Made by a program: the position numbers and the translations under genes
Notes under the pieces: model-generated
The model's input: only the letters and a program-made list of their open reading frames with translations
What the model was told of the DNA's origin: nothing
The model's database searches: none
In this document: positions 18,464-28,269 of the stretch, one piece after another
Position numbering within the stretch: the stretch's first letter is position 1
How the letters are laid out: every line of letters starts with the position of its first letter
Source of the DNA: Tritonibacter litoralis
GTDB taxonomy: Bacteria; Pseudomonadota; Alphaproteobacteria; Rhodobacterales; Rhodobacteraceae
Direction of reading: 5' to 3'
Assembly (NCBI RefSeq): GCF_009496005.1
Contig: NZ_WIBF01000013.1
Span: 62,001 to 126,000 of the forward strand
DNA length: 64,000 nt

Positions 18464-19232
18464 CGGGCCGCTCCTGCCGTTTCAGGTTGGTGAGCGCTGG
18501 GCGCAGCTGTCCCAAAAGTTCTTCGGCGATTATTTTGATGTCCTCAGGGCCTGCCAGCAGATCATTGCGGACTTCGATCATGACATTTGCCAATGCATTT
18601 TCAACGCCGTGGCAGATCAAAGAATGGGTGACGCCATCGTCGGGCCCATAGGGCGAATTGCGCTCCACTTTGTAGGTGTCAGTAGCATGTGACAGCATCG
18701 TATCGGCCAAGCGGCTGTCCTGATCATGTAAAATGCCGATCTCGACACTGCGTTTCTGGCCAAAGTAGATCGGCGTAAAGCTGTGGATTGTAACCAAGGC
18801 CGTCCAGATACCGTTTGTCTTGCGGGCCTGGATCACTTGCTGGACGGCGTTTTGGAACGGTTCGTAAACCGAAGAGATCCTTTCAGAGCGCTGTGCTTCC
18901 GTCAAATTGCAGTTGCCGGGAACCTCAATCAGTTCGGATTTCACCGGCATTGCAGAGGCGGCGCTGGGCGGGCGATTGCAGTCATAGACTAGGCGGGACA
19001 CTGTGCTGGCGATCAATGGCGCATCCAAGACCTGTGACAACAATACAGACAGCGCGCGCGCGCCTGGATCCCAAACCGCATGACTGTTTCTATCTGCTGC
19101 GTTTAGTCCCAAGCTATTGTATTTATTGGGAATGAACTTGCTGGCATGTTCGCACAACAAGACCACATCCCCAGCGCCAGTGGGGTTAATGACTTCTACA
19201 GTATGGTCTGGTGATTGAGAATCGGCAGACAC
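18456..19232 (-). CDS. N-formylglutamate amidohydrolase-family enzyme
   Basis: 258 residues from GTG 19232 (AGGGAG 6 bases upstream); a longer frame begins at GTG 19265 without a clear ribosome site. Zinc-hydrolase fold: VVLLCEHASKFIPNKYNSLG, DPGARAL, YDCNRPPSA, TIHSFTPIYFGQKR. In histidine breakdown the family frees glutamate from N-formylglutamate. No hut genes are nearby, so here it may cleave another N-acyl or gamma-glutamyl amide made in the operon's pathway. First gene of the operon, divergent from the RpiR regulator. Confidence 0.85.
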   Translation of the reverse strand: MSADSQSPDHTVEVINPTGAGDVVLLCEHASKFIPNKYNSLGLNAADRNSHAVWDPGARALSVLLSQVLDAPLIASTVSRLVYDCNRPPSAASAMPVKSELIEVPGNCNLTEAQRSERISSVYEPFQNAVQQVIQARKTNGIWTALVTIHSFTPIYFGQKRSVEIGILHDQDSRLADTMLSHATDTYKVERNSPYGPDDGVTHSLICHGVENALANVMIEVRNDLLAGPEDIKIIAEELLGQLRPALTNLKRQERPDA

Positions 19233-19379
19233 AAAAAACTCCCTGTTTTGGAAAAATGTTTCCACGGAGAGATTTTTCTGTCAATATCTTTTCAGAAATC
19301 TGAGCGAGATGCAGGTCGTGCTGAAGAAATCTGTTCAAGGTTTGTGCACGGGTCGGCATTTAACACGGGAGACTTCAGA

Positions 19380-20249
19380 TTGGCCAAGCCCACAGCCTCA
19401 GTCCGCGAATTGATCCGGGCACAATATGCAGATCTGACGCAGACCGAACGAAAGTTTGCGCAGGCGCTTTTGGACAATTATCCAGTGGCTGGATTGGCCT
19501 CGATCACAATTGTTGCGCAAAACGCAGGTGTATCGACGCCGACCGTGGCACGTATGGTGCAAAAGCTTGGCTTTAAAGGTTACCCTCAGTTCCATCAGGC
19601 TCTGCGCGAGGAGCTGGAGGCCAAAGTGTCTGGTCCCACCCAACGTCGTGAGAACTGGGCTTCTGACGCGCCCGAAGGACATATGCTCAACAGATTTGCG
19701 GGAGCTGTGACACAGAATTTGTCTCAGACCTTTTCCAATTTGGACGCGGATGCGTTTGATGCTGCAGTGCGCCAATTGGCCGATACCAATGGCCGCCTTT
19801 ATGTTGTTGGAGGGCGGATCACTCGGGCGCTTGCGGATTATGCGTTTACGCATTTTCAGGCCGTGCGCCAACGGGTTACGCATATGACGTCTTCGTCAGC
19901 AACCTGGCCGCACTATGTGTTGGACATGGTCCAGGGCGACACATTGCTGATGTTTGACGTGCGCCGGTACGAGACGAATTTGCAGCGTTTGGCAGAACTT
20001 GCACGGGAACGTGGCGTCCATGTGATCTTGATTACCGATCAATGGAGCAGCCCAATTGCGGCTGCGGCAGATCAAACGTTTAATTGTTGGGTCGAAATTC
20101 CCTCTGCTTGGGATTCAAATATTTCGACCATGATGTTGCTGGAGGCAATGATTGCCGCGACCCAGGAAGAAAGCTGGGATGAGACCAAGGCCCGGTATGA
20201 CCGACTGGATGACCTGTTTGATCTGACACGCCTATTCCGCAAGTTTTAG
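19380..20249 (+). CDS. RpiR/MurR-family transcriptional regulator
   Basis: N-terminal HTH_6 (LTQTERKFAQALLDNYPVAG, ITIVAQNAGVSTPTVARMVQ) and C-terminal SIS domain (GRLYVVGGRITRALADYAF, LLMFDVRRYETNLQRLAELA). The proposed start is TTG 19380 with CGGGAGA upstream, giving 289 residues that begin as related proteins do; the frame is open back to 19215. Divergent from the seven-gene amine/TRAP operon and its likely local regulator. Ligand unknown. Confidence 0.85.
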   Translation: MAKPTASVRELIRAQYADLTQTERKFAQALLDNYPVAGLASITIVAQNAGVSTPTVARMVQKLGFKGYPQFHQALREELEAKVSGPTQRRENWASDAPEGHMLNRFAGAVTQNLSQTFSNLDADAFDAAVRQLADTNGRLYVVGGRITRALADYAFTHFQAVRQRVTHMTSSSATWPHYVLDMVQGDTLLMFDVRRYETNLQRLAELARERGVHVILITDQWSSPIAAAADQTFNCWVEIPSAWDSNISTMMLLEAMIAATQEESWDETKARYDRLDDLFDLTRLFRKF

Positions 20250-20256
20250 GATGGCG

Positions 20257-20292
20257 CCCGCACCGGTGTTTTGGGTGCGGGAGAACTTTTTT
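20257..20292 (+). terminator. terminator after the RpiR gene
   Basis: 8-bp stem (20257-20264 with 20274-20281) followed by GAACTTTTTT, 8 bases after the stop codon and overlapping the end of the convergent chemoreceptor gene. Confidence 0.75.
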
Positions 20293-22402
20293 AGGCGGCA
20301 CGCGCAGAAGAGCTGCGGCTGTCGCCCTTGTGGAGTTTAAAGTCGCAGATCAAATTGGCGAGGCGACTGGACCGGGTGGCAATATCGCCAGATGCGTTTT
20401 GCGTGTCCTTGGCCATTGAGGTGTTTTGCCCGGCCAGATTGTTGATCACCTTCATAGAGGACGCCAGGTCCTGCAACTGGTGGATCTGATCCTGAGAGGC
20501 CTCGGAAATTCGGGTTAGCACGTCGTCCACGCGGGTAATCTCAGTTGAAATCTCGTCCAGTGCGGCACCGGTTCGGTCCACAAGTGTCACGCCTGAATTC
20601 ACATGTGTGCCGCTTTCATCGACCAGCTGTTTGATCTCCATCGCGGCGGTGCTCGCCCGCTGGGCCAGGGCGCGGACTTCGGAGGCCACAACGGCAAATC
20701 CGCGTCCCGCCTCTCCCGCGCGGGCGGCTTCCACCCCGGCGTTCAGGGCCAGCAGATTGGTTTGGAAGGAAATATCTTCAATCATCGAGATGATCTGACC
20801 AATCTGTTCCGACGAGTTCTGAATACGGCTCATGGCTTCCACGGCTTCGCGCATGACATTGGCGGATGTGCTGGCGCGTTCGCGGGCAGCGCCGGCCAGT
20901 TGCGCGGCGGACAGGATGTCGTTGCCAAATGTTTCCACTTCAGTGGACAGCGCGTCCACGCGGTCCGTGGTGGTGCGGATTGTGTCAACTTGTTCATCGG
21001 TTCGCGACGCCAGATCCAGGGCCGAGGCCCGCATGGCGGCCGACGCATGGTCCAGATCCGAAACCGTCTCGGCTATGGAGGCAAGAACGGTCCGCAGCCG
21101 TTCAGATGCTGTGTTAAAGTCGCAGCGGATGTCGTCATATTCGCTGTCCAACGGGTCTTCGAAATGGCTGGTCAGATCAGCTTTGGCCAGCGCAGCCAAC
21201 CCTTCGGTGACCAATTCGACAACGCGTCCGTGTTTTGCGTTCAAGGCAGCCTCATCTGAGGCTTTTAACTCTTCTGCGGACCGGCGCATCGCCAAAGTCT
21301 CTTGTTTGAAATGATAAATCGCTTTGGCCATTTTGCTCAGCTCATCGCGTCGGTTGATGCCAGGCACGAAGATGTCAAATTTGCCTTTGGCGAATTCATC
21401 CACAACATTGGTGAGCGTTTTGATGCGTGAGATCATCCGTTCAAAGACAAAAATCGCGAATAGGCCCACAAGCGCAGTGGAGACAATTCCGATCATCTGA
21501 AACTGTTGAAGCGTTTGGTTCGCGTCCTGATAAATGGCGGTTGCCAATTCGGTCACTTGTCCATCAATATCAACTTCGATCGCCCGCAAATGGTCAATCC
21601 AAGCGGTTGAAATCTGGAACCACTGGGGCGCGGTCAGGCCATTGTAGCTACCGCTTTCCAAACCTTCGGCAATGGTTTTGCGTGCCTCTTTAACCGCAGT
21701 ATAGGCATCGGAGGAGTACAGGTCATTTTGCATGTGAAGCTCATGCATGATGATTTCGGCCTCTTCCAGCAGCCCTTGCTGCGCACCAATAAGCTGCAGA
21801 TATCGGTTGTGAAGGGACAATGTGAACTGCGATCCAAGTCCCGCTGATCCCACGGCGCGCTCTAGCCCCGCCTTTTCCTTGGCTGCAGCTATGGCTGTGC
21901 GTGTTGTGATCAATGTTTGGATCAATCCTTCGGTTTTCCCCTCTTCGATGTGGTGGGAAACTGCCAACAGGTCGTGAATCAGGCCGGTGTAAAATGTCAC
22001 TGCTGTGTTTAGCGGGATCTCAGCGTTCAAGACTTGGATACGTATGTCGCCCAGCTTGGACAGCTCTGACATCATATGGTCGTAGCTTTCGGCGTGATCA
22101 CCGCGCAGATCGGCGGTGTTTTGCCGAACTGGCCCAACGAAATCGTCGGTTTCTGTGTGTTGCGCGCGCACTTCGCGAGAGAAGTTTTTACCTTTGGAGG
22201 CCAGGAATCCGGCCGAGTACCCCCGCTCCCGTTGGAGCTGATGCACAAGGTCTGCGATGAGCGACTCTTCGACGACCTTTTTCCTGGTTAACTGTGCGCC
22301 GTCTCGGGTGTTTCGGACGTCCTGAAGGTGAACGATGGCGAAGAAGGCGGCCAGCGCCAACAGGGGTAGTATGATCGTTAACATTACAACGCGAAGCTTC
22401 AT
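20291..22402 (-). CDS. methyl-accepting chemotaxis protein with NIT sensor domain
   Basis: 703 residues from ATG 22402 (GAGG upstream); the frame continues to 22516 without support. First membrane helix about residues 7-27, then a periplasmic domain with the nitrate/nitrite-sensing (NIT) signature [18 protein letters not shown], a second helix near 310, HAMP, and a signalling hairpin with the conserved tip ([34 protein letters not shown]). Should sense an extracellular ligand and control the CheA kinase. A single transducer gene; no che genes are nearby. Confidence 0.92.
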   Translation of the reverse strand: MKLRVVMLTIILPLLALAAFFAIVHLQDVRNTRDGAQLTRKKVVEESLIADLVHQLQRERGYSAGFLASKGKNFSREVRAQHTETDDFVGPVRQNTADLRGDHAESYDHMMSELSKLGDIRIQVLNAEIPLNTAVTFYTGLIHDLLAVSHHIEEGKTEGLIQTLITTRTAIAAAKEKAGLERAVGSAGLGSQFTLSLHNRYLQLIGAQQGLLEEAEIIMHELHMQNDLYSSDAYTAVKEARKTIAEGLESGSYNGLTAPQWFQISTAWIDHLRAIEVDIDGQVTELATAIYQDANQTLQQFQMIGIVSTALVGLFAIFVFERMISRIKTLTNVVDEFAKGKFDIFVPGINRRDELSKMAKAIYHFKQETLAMRRSAEELKASDEAALNAKHGRVVELVTEGLAALAKADLTSHFEDPLDSEYDDIRCDFNTASERLRTVLASIAETVSDLDHASAAMRASALDLASRTDEQVDTIRTTTDRVDALSTEVETFGNDILSAAQLAGAARERASTSANVMREAVEAMSRIQNSSEQIGQIISMIEDISFQTNLLALNAGVEAARAGEAGRGFAVVASEVRALAQRASTAAMEIKQLVDESGTHVNSGVTLVDRTGAALDEISTEITRVDDVLTRISEASQDQIHQLQDLASSMKVINNLAGQNTSMAKDTQNASGDIATRSSRLANLICDFKLHKGDSRSSSARAA

Positions 22403-22743
22403 GGGAACCTCAGACACATTACCAATGCGGAAGTGATTAACATTCCCAATTGAATGGATAGTTAATTTTATAACCCTAGATTGAGCAACCCGAATGAGTG
22501 TGTTCAAGTGGTTCATGCAACTGGCTGATAAAAATGGAGGTTATCGGCTGGTGAATGTCCGTAGCACCCAGCGGGTGTGTTGTTTTTTATGATAGCAATA
22601 CGCAGATCGCGCTCTGGGCTGGGGCCAGAGACACGTTATGGTCCACAAAAATGAACGCACTGTCACGCGAATGTGCCATCAAGAATTTAGGAAAATCAAA
22701 ATCGCTGGCCCGTCTTGCAGGATTTAATGATTTTGGGAAATTC
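22403..22743. other. intergenic region upstream of chemoreceptor
   Basis: About 340 bases between the chemoreceptor start and the tRNA-Thr 3' end. It presumably carries the chemoreceptor promoter. I see no gene, repeat or clear hairpin. Confidence 0.5.
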
Positions 22744-22818
<75 letters not shown>

Positions 22819-22902
22819 GCCGGTGAGGGGGCTTCTATGCATATTCGATGGGGGATGCAAGAGCATCTAGACGGTTTTTTCTCACTAAGTTACAGAAGTT
22901 TT

Positions 22903-23058
22903 ATGGCTGATCCGAAAACACCAAAAAAACAAGGTTCCGATGCAAATCGCGAGGACCGATTGAAGGCGGCGCTCAAGGCGAATATGGCGCGTCGCAAAGC
23001 GCAGGCGAAGGCACGATCCACAAAACCAGTGGACGCAGCAGGCAAAACCGAAGGGTAG
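22903..23058 (+). CDS. 51-residue basic conserved-type protein upstream of murA
   Basis: [20 protein letters not shown] followed by an Arg/Lys/Ala-rich helix-forming tail. No membrane segment and no known motif; resembles small basic proteins often annotated just upstream of murA in Rhodobacterales. Only 7 bp separate it from murA, so they are likely co-transcribed. Function unknown. Confidence 0.65.
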   Translation: MADPKTPKKQGSDANREDRLKAALKANMARRKAQAKARSTKPVDAAGKTEG

Positions 23059-23065
23059 AGATACG

Positions 23066-24337
23066 ATGGATTCGATTCTGGTAACGGGCAATGGCCCTTT
23101 GAATGGACAGATTGAGATCGCAGGCGCAAAGAACGCCTGTCTGACCCTGATGCCCGCGACGCTGTTGACCGAAGAGCCGCTGACGCTGACCAATGCGCCG
23201 CGGCTGAGCGACATTAAAACAATGACATCACTGCTGCAGTCATTGGGCGCCGAAGTCGCCGCGATGCAGGATGGTCAGGTGCTTGCGATGTCCAGCCATG
23301 ACATTCATAACCATACAGCTGAATATGACATTGTCCGCAAGATGCGTGCCTCCATTCTGGTTTTGGGCCCTATGCTGGCGCGCGATGGTCACGCGGTTGT
23401 GTCCTTGCCCGGCGGCTGCGCCATCGGAGCCCGCCCGGTGGATTTGCACCTCAAAGCGCTGGAGGCGTTGGGCGCTGAGTTGGAGTTGAAAGACGGTTAT
23501 GTCCACGCCAAGGCACCAGGCGGTCGCTTGATCGGCGGGACAATTGATTTTCCGTTTGTGTCGGTCGGGGCGACCGAAAACGCGGTTCTGGCGGCAACTT
23601 TGGCCAAGGGGACAACGGTTATTACCAATGCAGCGCGCGAGCCAGAGATTGTGGATTTGGTCCAGTGTTTGCGTAAAATGGGTGCTCAGATTGAAGGCGA
23701 GGGCAGCTCGACCCTAACGATCGAGGGGGTGGACCGGTTGAACGGGGCAACGCATCCCGTGGTCGCTGACCGGATTGAATTGGGCACTTATATGTTGGCC
23801 CCGGCGATCTGTGGTGGCGAAGTTGAACTGCTGGGCGGTAGCCTGGATCTGATCGGTGCATTTGTCGAAAAACTGTCGGCCACCGGTGTTGAGGTGTCGG
23901 CCACCGAGAATGGCGTCAAAGTGTCCCGTAAAAATGGTCGGGTTCAGGCGGTGGATGTGACAACCGAGCCGTTCCCAGGGTTCCCCACTGATTTGCAGGC
24001 GCAGATGATGGCGCTGTTGTGCACGGCAGAGGGCACCAGTGTTCTGGAAGAGAAGATCTTTGAAAATCGATTTATGCATGCGCCTGAACTGATGCGCATG
24101 GGGGCGCAGATTGATGTATCCGGCGGCACCGCCACGGTGACCGGGGTTGAGCGACTGAAAGGTGCACCTGTGATGGCCACGGATCTGCGGGCTTCGGTGT
24201 CCCTGATTTTGGCGGGGCTGGCCGCCGAAGGTGAGACACGCGTGAGCCGGGTTTATCACTTGGACCGCGGTTACGAAAAAGTGGTGCGCAAACTGTCGGG
24301 TGTCGGGGCCAAGATCGAACGGATCAAGGAGGCGTAA
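23066..24337 (+). CDS. murA: UDP-N-acetylglucosamine 1-carboxyvinyltransferase
   Basis: 423 residues, normal length. First committed step of peptidoglycan synthesis in the cytosol: adds enolpyruvate from PEP to UDP-GlcNAc. Landmarks: GAKNACL near the N terminus (Lys/Asn of the active site), the catalytic-loop cysteine C118 in [14 protein letters not shown] (the residue alkylated by fosfomycin in sensitive enzymes), and [12 protein letters not shown]. The stop overlaps the next ATG (TAATG), so it is coupled to the DUF2948-like gene. Confidence 0.97.
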   Translation: MDSILVTGNGPLNGQIEIAGAKNACLTLMPATLLTEEPLTLTNAPRLSDIKTMTSLLQSLGAEVAAMQDGQVLAMSSHDIHNHTAEYDIVRKMRASILVLGPMLARDGHAVVSLPGGCAIGARPVDLHLKALEALGAELELKDGYVHAKAPGGRLIGGTIDFPFVSVGATENAVLAATLAKGTTVITNAAREPEIVDLVQCLRKMGAQIEGEGSSTLTIEGVDRLNGATHPVVADRIELGTYMLAPAICGGEVELLGGSLDLIGAFVEKLSATGVEVSATENGVKVSRKNGRVQAVDVTTEPFPGFPTDLQAQMMALLCTAEGTSVLEEKIFENRFMHAPELMRMGAQIDVSGGTATVTGVERLKGAPVMATDLRASVSLILAGLAAEGETRVSRVYHLDRGYEKVVRKLSGVGAKIERIKEA

Positions 24338-24813
24338 TGACTGACGCCACGTTTGAAGACGGGCGCGAGGTTCCGGTTAACCTTGGCGCATTGGATGGTG
24401 AGGACCTGCAGGTTCTCTCTGCACTGGTGCAGGACGCTGTGTTCCCGGTGACAGAGATGCGTTGGCTGGCCAAAGAGCGTCGCTTTGCGGTCTTGGTGAA
24501 CCGTTTCCGCTGGGAAGATCAGCCCGCCGCCGAGGCGCGCGGTCGTTCGGTTGAACGCGTCCAGTCCCTGTTGGTGGTTGATCATGTTCTGGGGGTCGCC
24601 TCGCAAGGGGTGGATCGTCGGGACACGGGCCTTGTTTGTTCTCTGATGTCCGTGACCTTTGACGGCAGTGACGACGAAGGCGGGTTTGTACACCTGACGC
24701 TTGCGGGTGACGGTGGCCTGCGTCTGCGGGTCGAGGCGCTGGAAGTCAGCCTCAAAGACGTCACGCGCCCCTATGGTGCACCCTCCGGTCACACGCCAAC
24801 CCACCCAGAGTAA
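24337..24813 (+). CDS. DUF2948-like conserved protein
   Basis: 158 residues, soluble, with EDLQVLSALVQDAVFPVTEM, MRWLAKERRFAVLVNRFRWE and ALEVSLKDVTRPYGAPSGH. This matches the alphaproteobacterial DUF2948 family that usually sits between murA and hisD. Overlaps murA by 1 bp. No biochemical function is known. Confidence 0.8.
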   Translation: MTDATFEDGREVPVNLGALDGEDLQVLSALVQDAVFPVTEMRWLAKERRFAVLVNRFRWEDQPAAEARGRSVERVQSLLVVDHVLGVASQGVDRRDTGLVCSLMSVTFDGSDDEGGFVHLTLAGDGGLRLRVEALEVSLKDVTRPYGAPSGHTPTHPE

Positions 24814-24906
24814 TCCAGCGGCACTCAGTGGTTCATTGGGAAAAACCACTGGACCGCTTGAGGATCAGCGCCTGCGCCGCTATGCCGGTGACAAAGGAGA
24901 GCCGTC

Positions 24907-26208
24907 ATGCCCGTATTTCTGAACACCCGTGATGCGGATTTTGAAAACCGCTTTGTTGCCCTGTTGGGGGCCAAGCGCGAAGATAGCCCGGATGTGGACG
25001 CTGTTGTTGCGGATATCATCGCGGATGTTCGGGCGCGTGGCGATGCAGCGGTGCTGGAGCTGACGGCCAAATTCGACCGCTTGGCGTTAGAGGCGTCCGG
25101 GCTTCGGTTCTCGGATGCAGAAATTGACACGGCGATCGCGACCGTTGGCGCAGAAGATCGCGCAGCGCTCGAGCTGGCGGCTGAGCGAATCCGCGCATAT
25201 CATGCGCGACAGATGCCGCAGGATGATCAGTGGACCGATGCGTCCGGGGCGACATTGGGCTGGCGTTGGTCGGCGGTTTCGGCCGCAGGTCTGTACGTGC
25301 CGGGTGGTTTGGCGACATATCCCTCCTCGGTTCTGATGAACGCAATCCCGGCAAAAGTCGCCGGTGTTGACCGTCTGGCGATCACGGTTCCAACCCCAGA
25401 CGGGGAGGTGAACCCGCTGGTTCTGTTAGCCGCACGCTTGTCAGGTGTGGACGAGGTCTACCGTGTTGGCGGCGCGCAGGCGATTGCTGCGCTGGCCTAT
25501 GGCACCGAAACGATTGCACCCGTGGACAAAATCACCGGCCCCGGCAACGCCTTTGTTGCGGCGGCCAAGCGGCGCGTGTTCGGCAAAGTGGGCATCGACA
25601 TGATCGCAGGCCCGTCTGAAATCCTGGTGATCGCGGACAAGGACAACAATCCCGATTGGATCGCGCTGGATCTGTTGAGCCAAGCTGAGCACGACGAAAG
25701 CGCGCAGTCCCTATTGATCACGGATGATGCGGCCTTTGGGCAAGCTGTGGCCGCGGCGGTGGACAAACGACTGGAAACATTGGAGCGGCGCGAAATCGCA
25801 GGCGCCAGCTGGCGTGATTTTGGTGCGGTGATTACAGTGCAGGACTTGGACGAAGCGGCAGCTCTTTCCAACCGGATTGCGCCGGAGCACCTTGAGCTGT
25901 GTGTTGCTGATCCCGTGGGTTTGAGCCAGCAGACCATTCATGCCGGTGCGATCTTTCTGGGGCAATTCACGCCTGAAGCCATCGGGGATTATGTTGGTGG
26001 GCCGAACCACGTGTTGCCAACGGCGCGGTCGGCGCGGTTCTCTTCCGGGCTGTCGGTCATGGATTTCCTAAAGCGCACCACATTGAGCCAGATGACCCCC
26101 GAAGCACTGGCTGCCATTGGCCCGGCTGCGGAAGCTTTGGCAAAAAGTGAAAGCCTGGAAGCGCACGGTTTGTCAGTGCGGGCCCGTCTGGACTCATTGA
26201 ATCGTTAA
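24907..26208 (+). CDS. hisD: histidinol dehydrogenase
   Basis: 433 residues; NAD-dependent oxidation of histidinol to histidine, a Zn enzyme. Family stretches: GLYVPGGLATYPSSVLMNAI, GGAQAIAALAYGTETI, DMIAGPSEILVIAD, SQAEHDESAQSLL, and catalytic RIAPEHLEL. ATG after AAAGGAG. Located 93 bp from the DUF2948-like gene in the usual alphaproteobacterial order. Confidence 0.97.
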   Translation: MPVFLNTRDADFENRFVALLGAKREDSPDVDAVVADIIADVRARGDAAVLELTAKFDRLALEASGLRFSDAEIDTAIATVGAEDRAALELAAERIRAYHARQMPQDDQWTDASGATLGWRWSAVSAAGLYVPGGLATYPSSVLMNAIPAKVAGVDRLAITVPTPDGEVNPLVLLAARLSGVDEVYRVGGAQAIAALAYGTETIAPVDKITGPGNAFVAAAKRRVFGKVGIDMIAGPSEILVIADKDNNPDWIALDLLSQAEHDESAQSLLITDDAAFGQAVAAAVDKRLETLERREIAGASWRDFGAVITVQDLDEAAALSNRIAPEHLELCVADPVGLSQQTIHAGAIFLGQFTPEAIGDYVGGPNHVLPTARSARFSSGLSVMDFLKRTTLSQMTPEALAAIGPAAEALAKSESLEAHGLSVRARLDSLNR

Positions 26209-26332
26209 CAATGGCGTGCCGAGGCTTTTGTGATAAGTTACGACCTTGGGTGGATTGTGCTGCACTGCAGCATAAGTTAATCTTGTCACTGCATTACTCT
26301 TATAAGGTCCATCAAGTGCTGAGGTCACCAAC

Positions 26333-26812
26333 ATGAGCTACATCAGTCAAATTGAACTGGACGACGGGAATCTGCCTGCGCCGACGCCAGAAATCGCGCA
26401 AGAGCGCAAAGTGGCAATTTTCGACCTGATCGAGGAAAACAGCTTTGTTATCCCGCCCCGTGATGGGCAGGATGTGCCGCATGGTCCCTATCATCTGGGG
26501 CTGGCGATCCGGGACAAACGCCTGGTTTTTGATTTGAACACCGAATCCGGCGACAAGGCGGCTGAGTTCCACCTGTCGCTGTCGCCTTTTCGGCAAGTCG
26601 TCAAAGATTACTATCAGATCTGCGAAAGTTATTTCAATGCAGTCAAAAATCTGCCGCCAAGTCAGATAGAGACCATCGACATGGCGCGCCGGGGCATTCA
26701 CAATGAGGGAAGCCGCGTGTTGCAGGAACGTCTTGATGGAAAGGCCGAAGTCGACACGGATACGGCGCGTCGTTTGTTCACGCTGATCTGCGTTTTGCAT
26801 TTTGGAGCCTAA
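26333..26812 (+). CDS. UPF0262 family protein
   Basis: 159 residues, soluble; begins MSYISQIELDDGNLPAPTPE and contains VAIFDLIEENSFVIP and IDMARRGIHNEGS as in the UPF0262 family found downstream of hisD in Alphaproteobacteria. Followed after 3 bp by the phosphatase gene. Function unknown. Confidence 0.85.
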   Translation: MSYISQIELDDGNLPAPTPEIAQERKVAIFDLIEENSFVIPPRDGQDVPHGPYHLGLAIRDKRLVFDLNTESGDKAAEFHLSLSPFRQVVKDYYQICESYFNAVKNLPPSQIETIDMARRGIHNEGSRVLQERLDGKAEVDTDTARRLFTLICVLHFGA

Positions 26813-26815
26813 ACT

Positions 26816-27274
26816 TTGGAGAAACTGCCGCATTCGGTCCTGTTCTGTTGCGATCACAACGCGGTGCGATCTCCAATGGCCGAAGGGATCATGAAGAAAT
26901 TCTATGGCGCTGGCACGTATGTGCAGTCTGTCGGCGTCAAGAATGACATGGAGATCGACGGGTTCTCGATCGCGGTCTGCCAGGAAATTGACGTGGAGTT
27001 GGGGCGGCACCGCTCACGCTCCTTCGACGAGATGGAGCAATGGGGCGATGACCTGTCGTCCTTTGATCTGGTTGTGGCCCTGTCTCCGGCCAGCCAGCGC
27101 CGGGCGCTTGAACTGACCCGGTTTTTCCACCTGGATGTCGAATATTGGCCAATTATGGACCCTACTGGACTAGGCGAGACACGCGACGCCAAGTTAGAGA
27201 TGTATCGTCAGTCGCGTGATCAGATCATTCAGCGGTTGACCGCACGTTGGGGCCAGCCAAAGGAAGCAGAATGA
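26816..27274 (+). CDS. low-molecular-weight protein tyrosine phosphatase-like protein
   Basis: 152 residues. The N-terminal P-loop CX5R motif is present (C12-DHNAV-R18-S) and the general-acid region WPIMDPTG carries D115, so the enzyme looks active; arsenate reductase is the alternative fold member. Starts at TTG, 8 bases after GGAG and right behind UPF0262. Its stop overlaps the next ATG (ATGA). Confidence 0.85.
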   Translation: MEKLPHSVLFCCDHNAVRSPMAEGIMKKFYGAGTYVQSVGVKNDMEIDGFSIAVCQEIDVELGRHRSRSFDEMEQWGDDLSSFDLVVALSPASQRRALELTRFFHLDVEYWPIMDPTGLGETRDAKLEMYRQSRDQIIQRLTARWGQPKEAE

Positions 27275-27669
27275 GCGACGTCATTTCCCGTTATTTCGAG
27301 GCGTTTCACGCCGGTGATATTGATGGAATGCTGGCCTGTTTGACCGATGACATCGCCCATCATGTGAACGAGGGTAAGATCCGGGTCGGGCAGGAGAAAT
27401 TCGCCGAATTCTGCGCCCATATGGCGCGCTGCTACAAAGAACAGCTGACGGATATGGTGGTCTTTGTGAACGACGACCAGACCCGCGCAGCGGCGGAATT
27501 TATCGTCAAAGGCACCTATCTGGAAACCGATGAAGGCCTGCCCGAGGCCAAAGGCCAGACCTATCGGCTGCCTGCGGGTTCGTTCTTTGATCTGCGGGAT
27601 GGGAAAATTGCGCGCGTGACCACCTATTACAACCTGTCGGATTGGATCGCGCAGGTTTCAGCCGCATGA
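27271..27669 (+). CDS. SnoaL/NTF2-like (ketosteroid isomerase-like) protein
   Basis: 132 residues from ATG 27271. Cone-shaped NTF2 fold pattern: YFEAFHAGDIDGMLACLTDD, IAHHVNEG, FAEFCAHMARCYKEQ, GSFFDLRDGKIARVTTYYN. A small-molecule isomerase or binding role is possible. Overlaps the genes on both sides by 4 bp, in a run of five coupled genes. Confidence 0.8.
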   Translation: MSDVISRYFEAFHAGDIDGMLACLTDDIAHHVNEGKIRVGQEKFAEFCAHMARCYKEQLTDMVVFVNDDQTRAAAEFIVKGTYLETDEGLPEAKGQTYRLPAGSFFDLRDGKIARVTTYYNLSDWIAQVSAA

Positions 27670-28247
27670 GTGTTGAGATTGCGGCGCTGTCCGGAGATGC
27701 GCTGGTGGCCGCTCTGCCGGACCTGGCGCGTTTGCGGATCGCCGTATTTCGGGATTTCCCCTATCTCTATGACGGTTCTTTGGAGTACGAACAGTCGTAT
27801 CTGAAGTCCTATCACGACAATTCAAAGGCCGTTCTGGTGGCGGCCATCGACGCAGGCACAATTGTGGGCGCTGCAACCGGAATGCCGCTGGCGGATCACG
27901 GGGATGCAGGACAGTTGCACGGGTTGGCGCAGCCCATTGAACACGTGTTTTACTGCGCCGAAAGCGTTCTGCTACCCGAATATCGCGGTCAGGGGATCGG
28001 CCATGCGTTTTTTGACAAACGCGAAGCTTTTGCCCGGCAGCTGGGTTTTAAAACCAGTGCCTTTTGTGGTGTGATCCGGGCTGCGGATCATCCAATGCGC
28101 CCCGCAGACTACCGACCGCTGGACAGCTTTTGGCACAAGCGTGGCTATGCCCCTTTGCCAGGTGTTCTGGCGCGGTTCACCTGGACAGACGTCGGGGACG
28201 CCGCGCAGACGACAAAAGACCTGCAATTCTGGTCACGCGCCCTTTGA
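27666..28247 (+). CDS. GNAT-family N-acetyltransferase
   Basis: 193 residues from ATG 27666, coupled to the preceding gene. Acetyl-CoA binding pattern in VLLPEYRGQGIGHAFFDKRE; N-terminal substrate part LRIAVFRDFPYLYDGSLEYE. Substrate unknown. Followed closely by a nitrilase-family gene. Confidence 0.8.
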   Translation: MSVEIAALSGDALVAALPDLARLRIAVFRDFPYLYDGSLEYEQSYLKSYHDNSKAVLVAAIDAGTIVGAATGMPLADHGDAGQLHGLAQPIEHVFYCAESVLLPEYRGQGIGHAFFDKREAFARQLGFKTSAFCGVIRAADHPMRPADYRPLDSFWHKRGYAPLPGVLARFTWTDVGDAAQTTKDLQFWSRAL

Positions 28248-28269
28248 TGCCCAATTATGGGAGACGCTT

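Noticed and set aside
18456-20249. Histidine utilisation (hut) locus
   Set aside because: Only the amidohydrolase family member fits; hutH, hutU, hutI and HutC are absent, and the neighbours point to amine metabolism.
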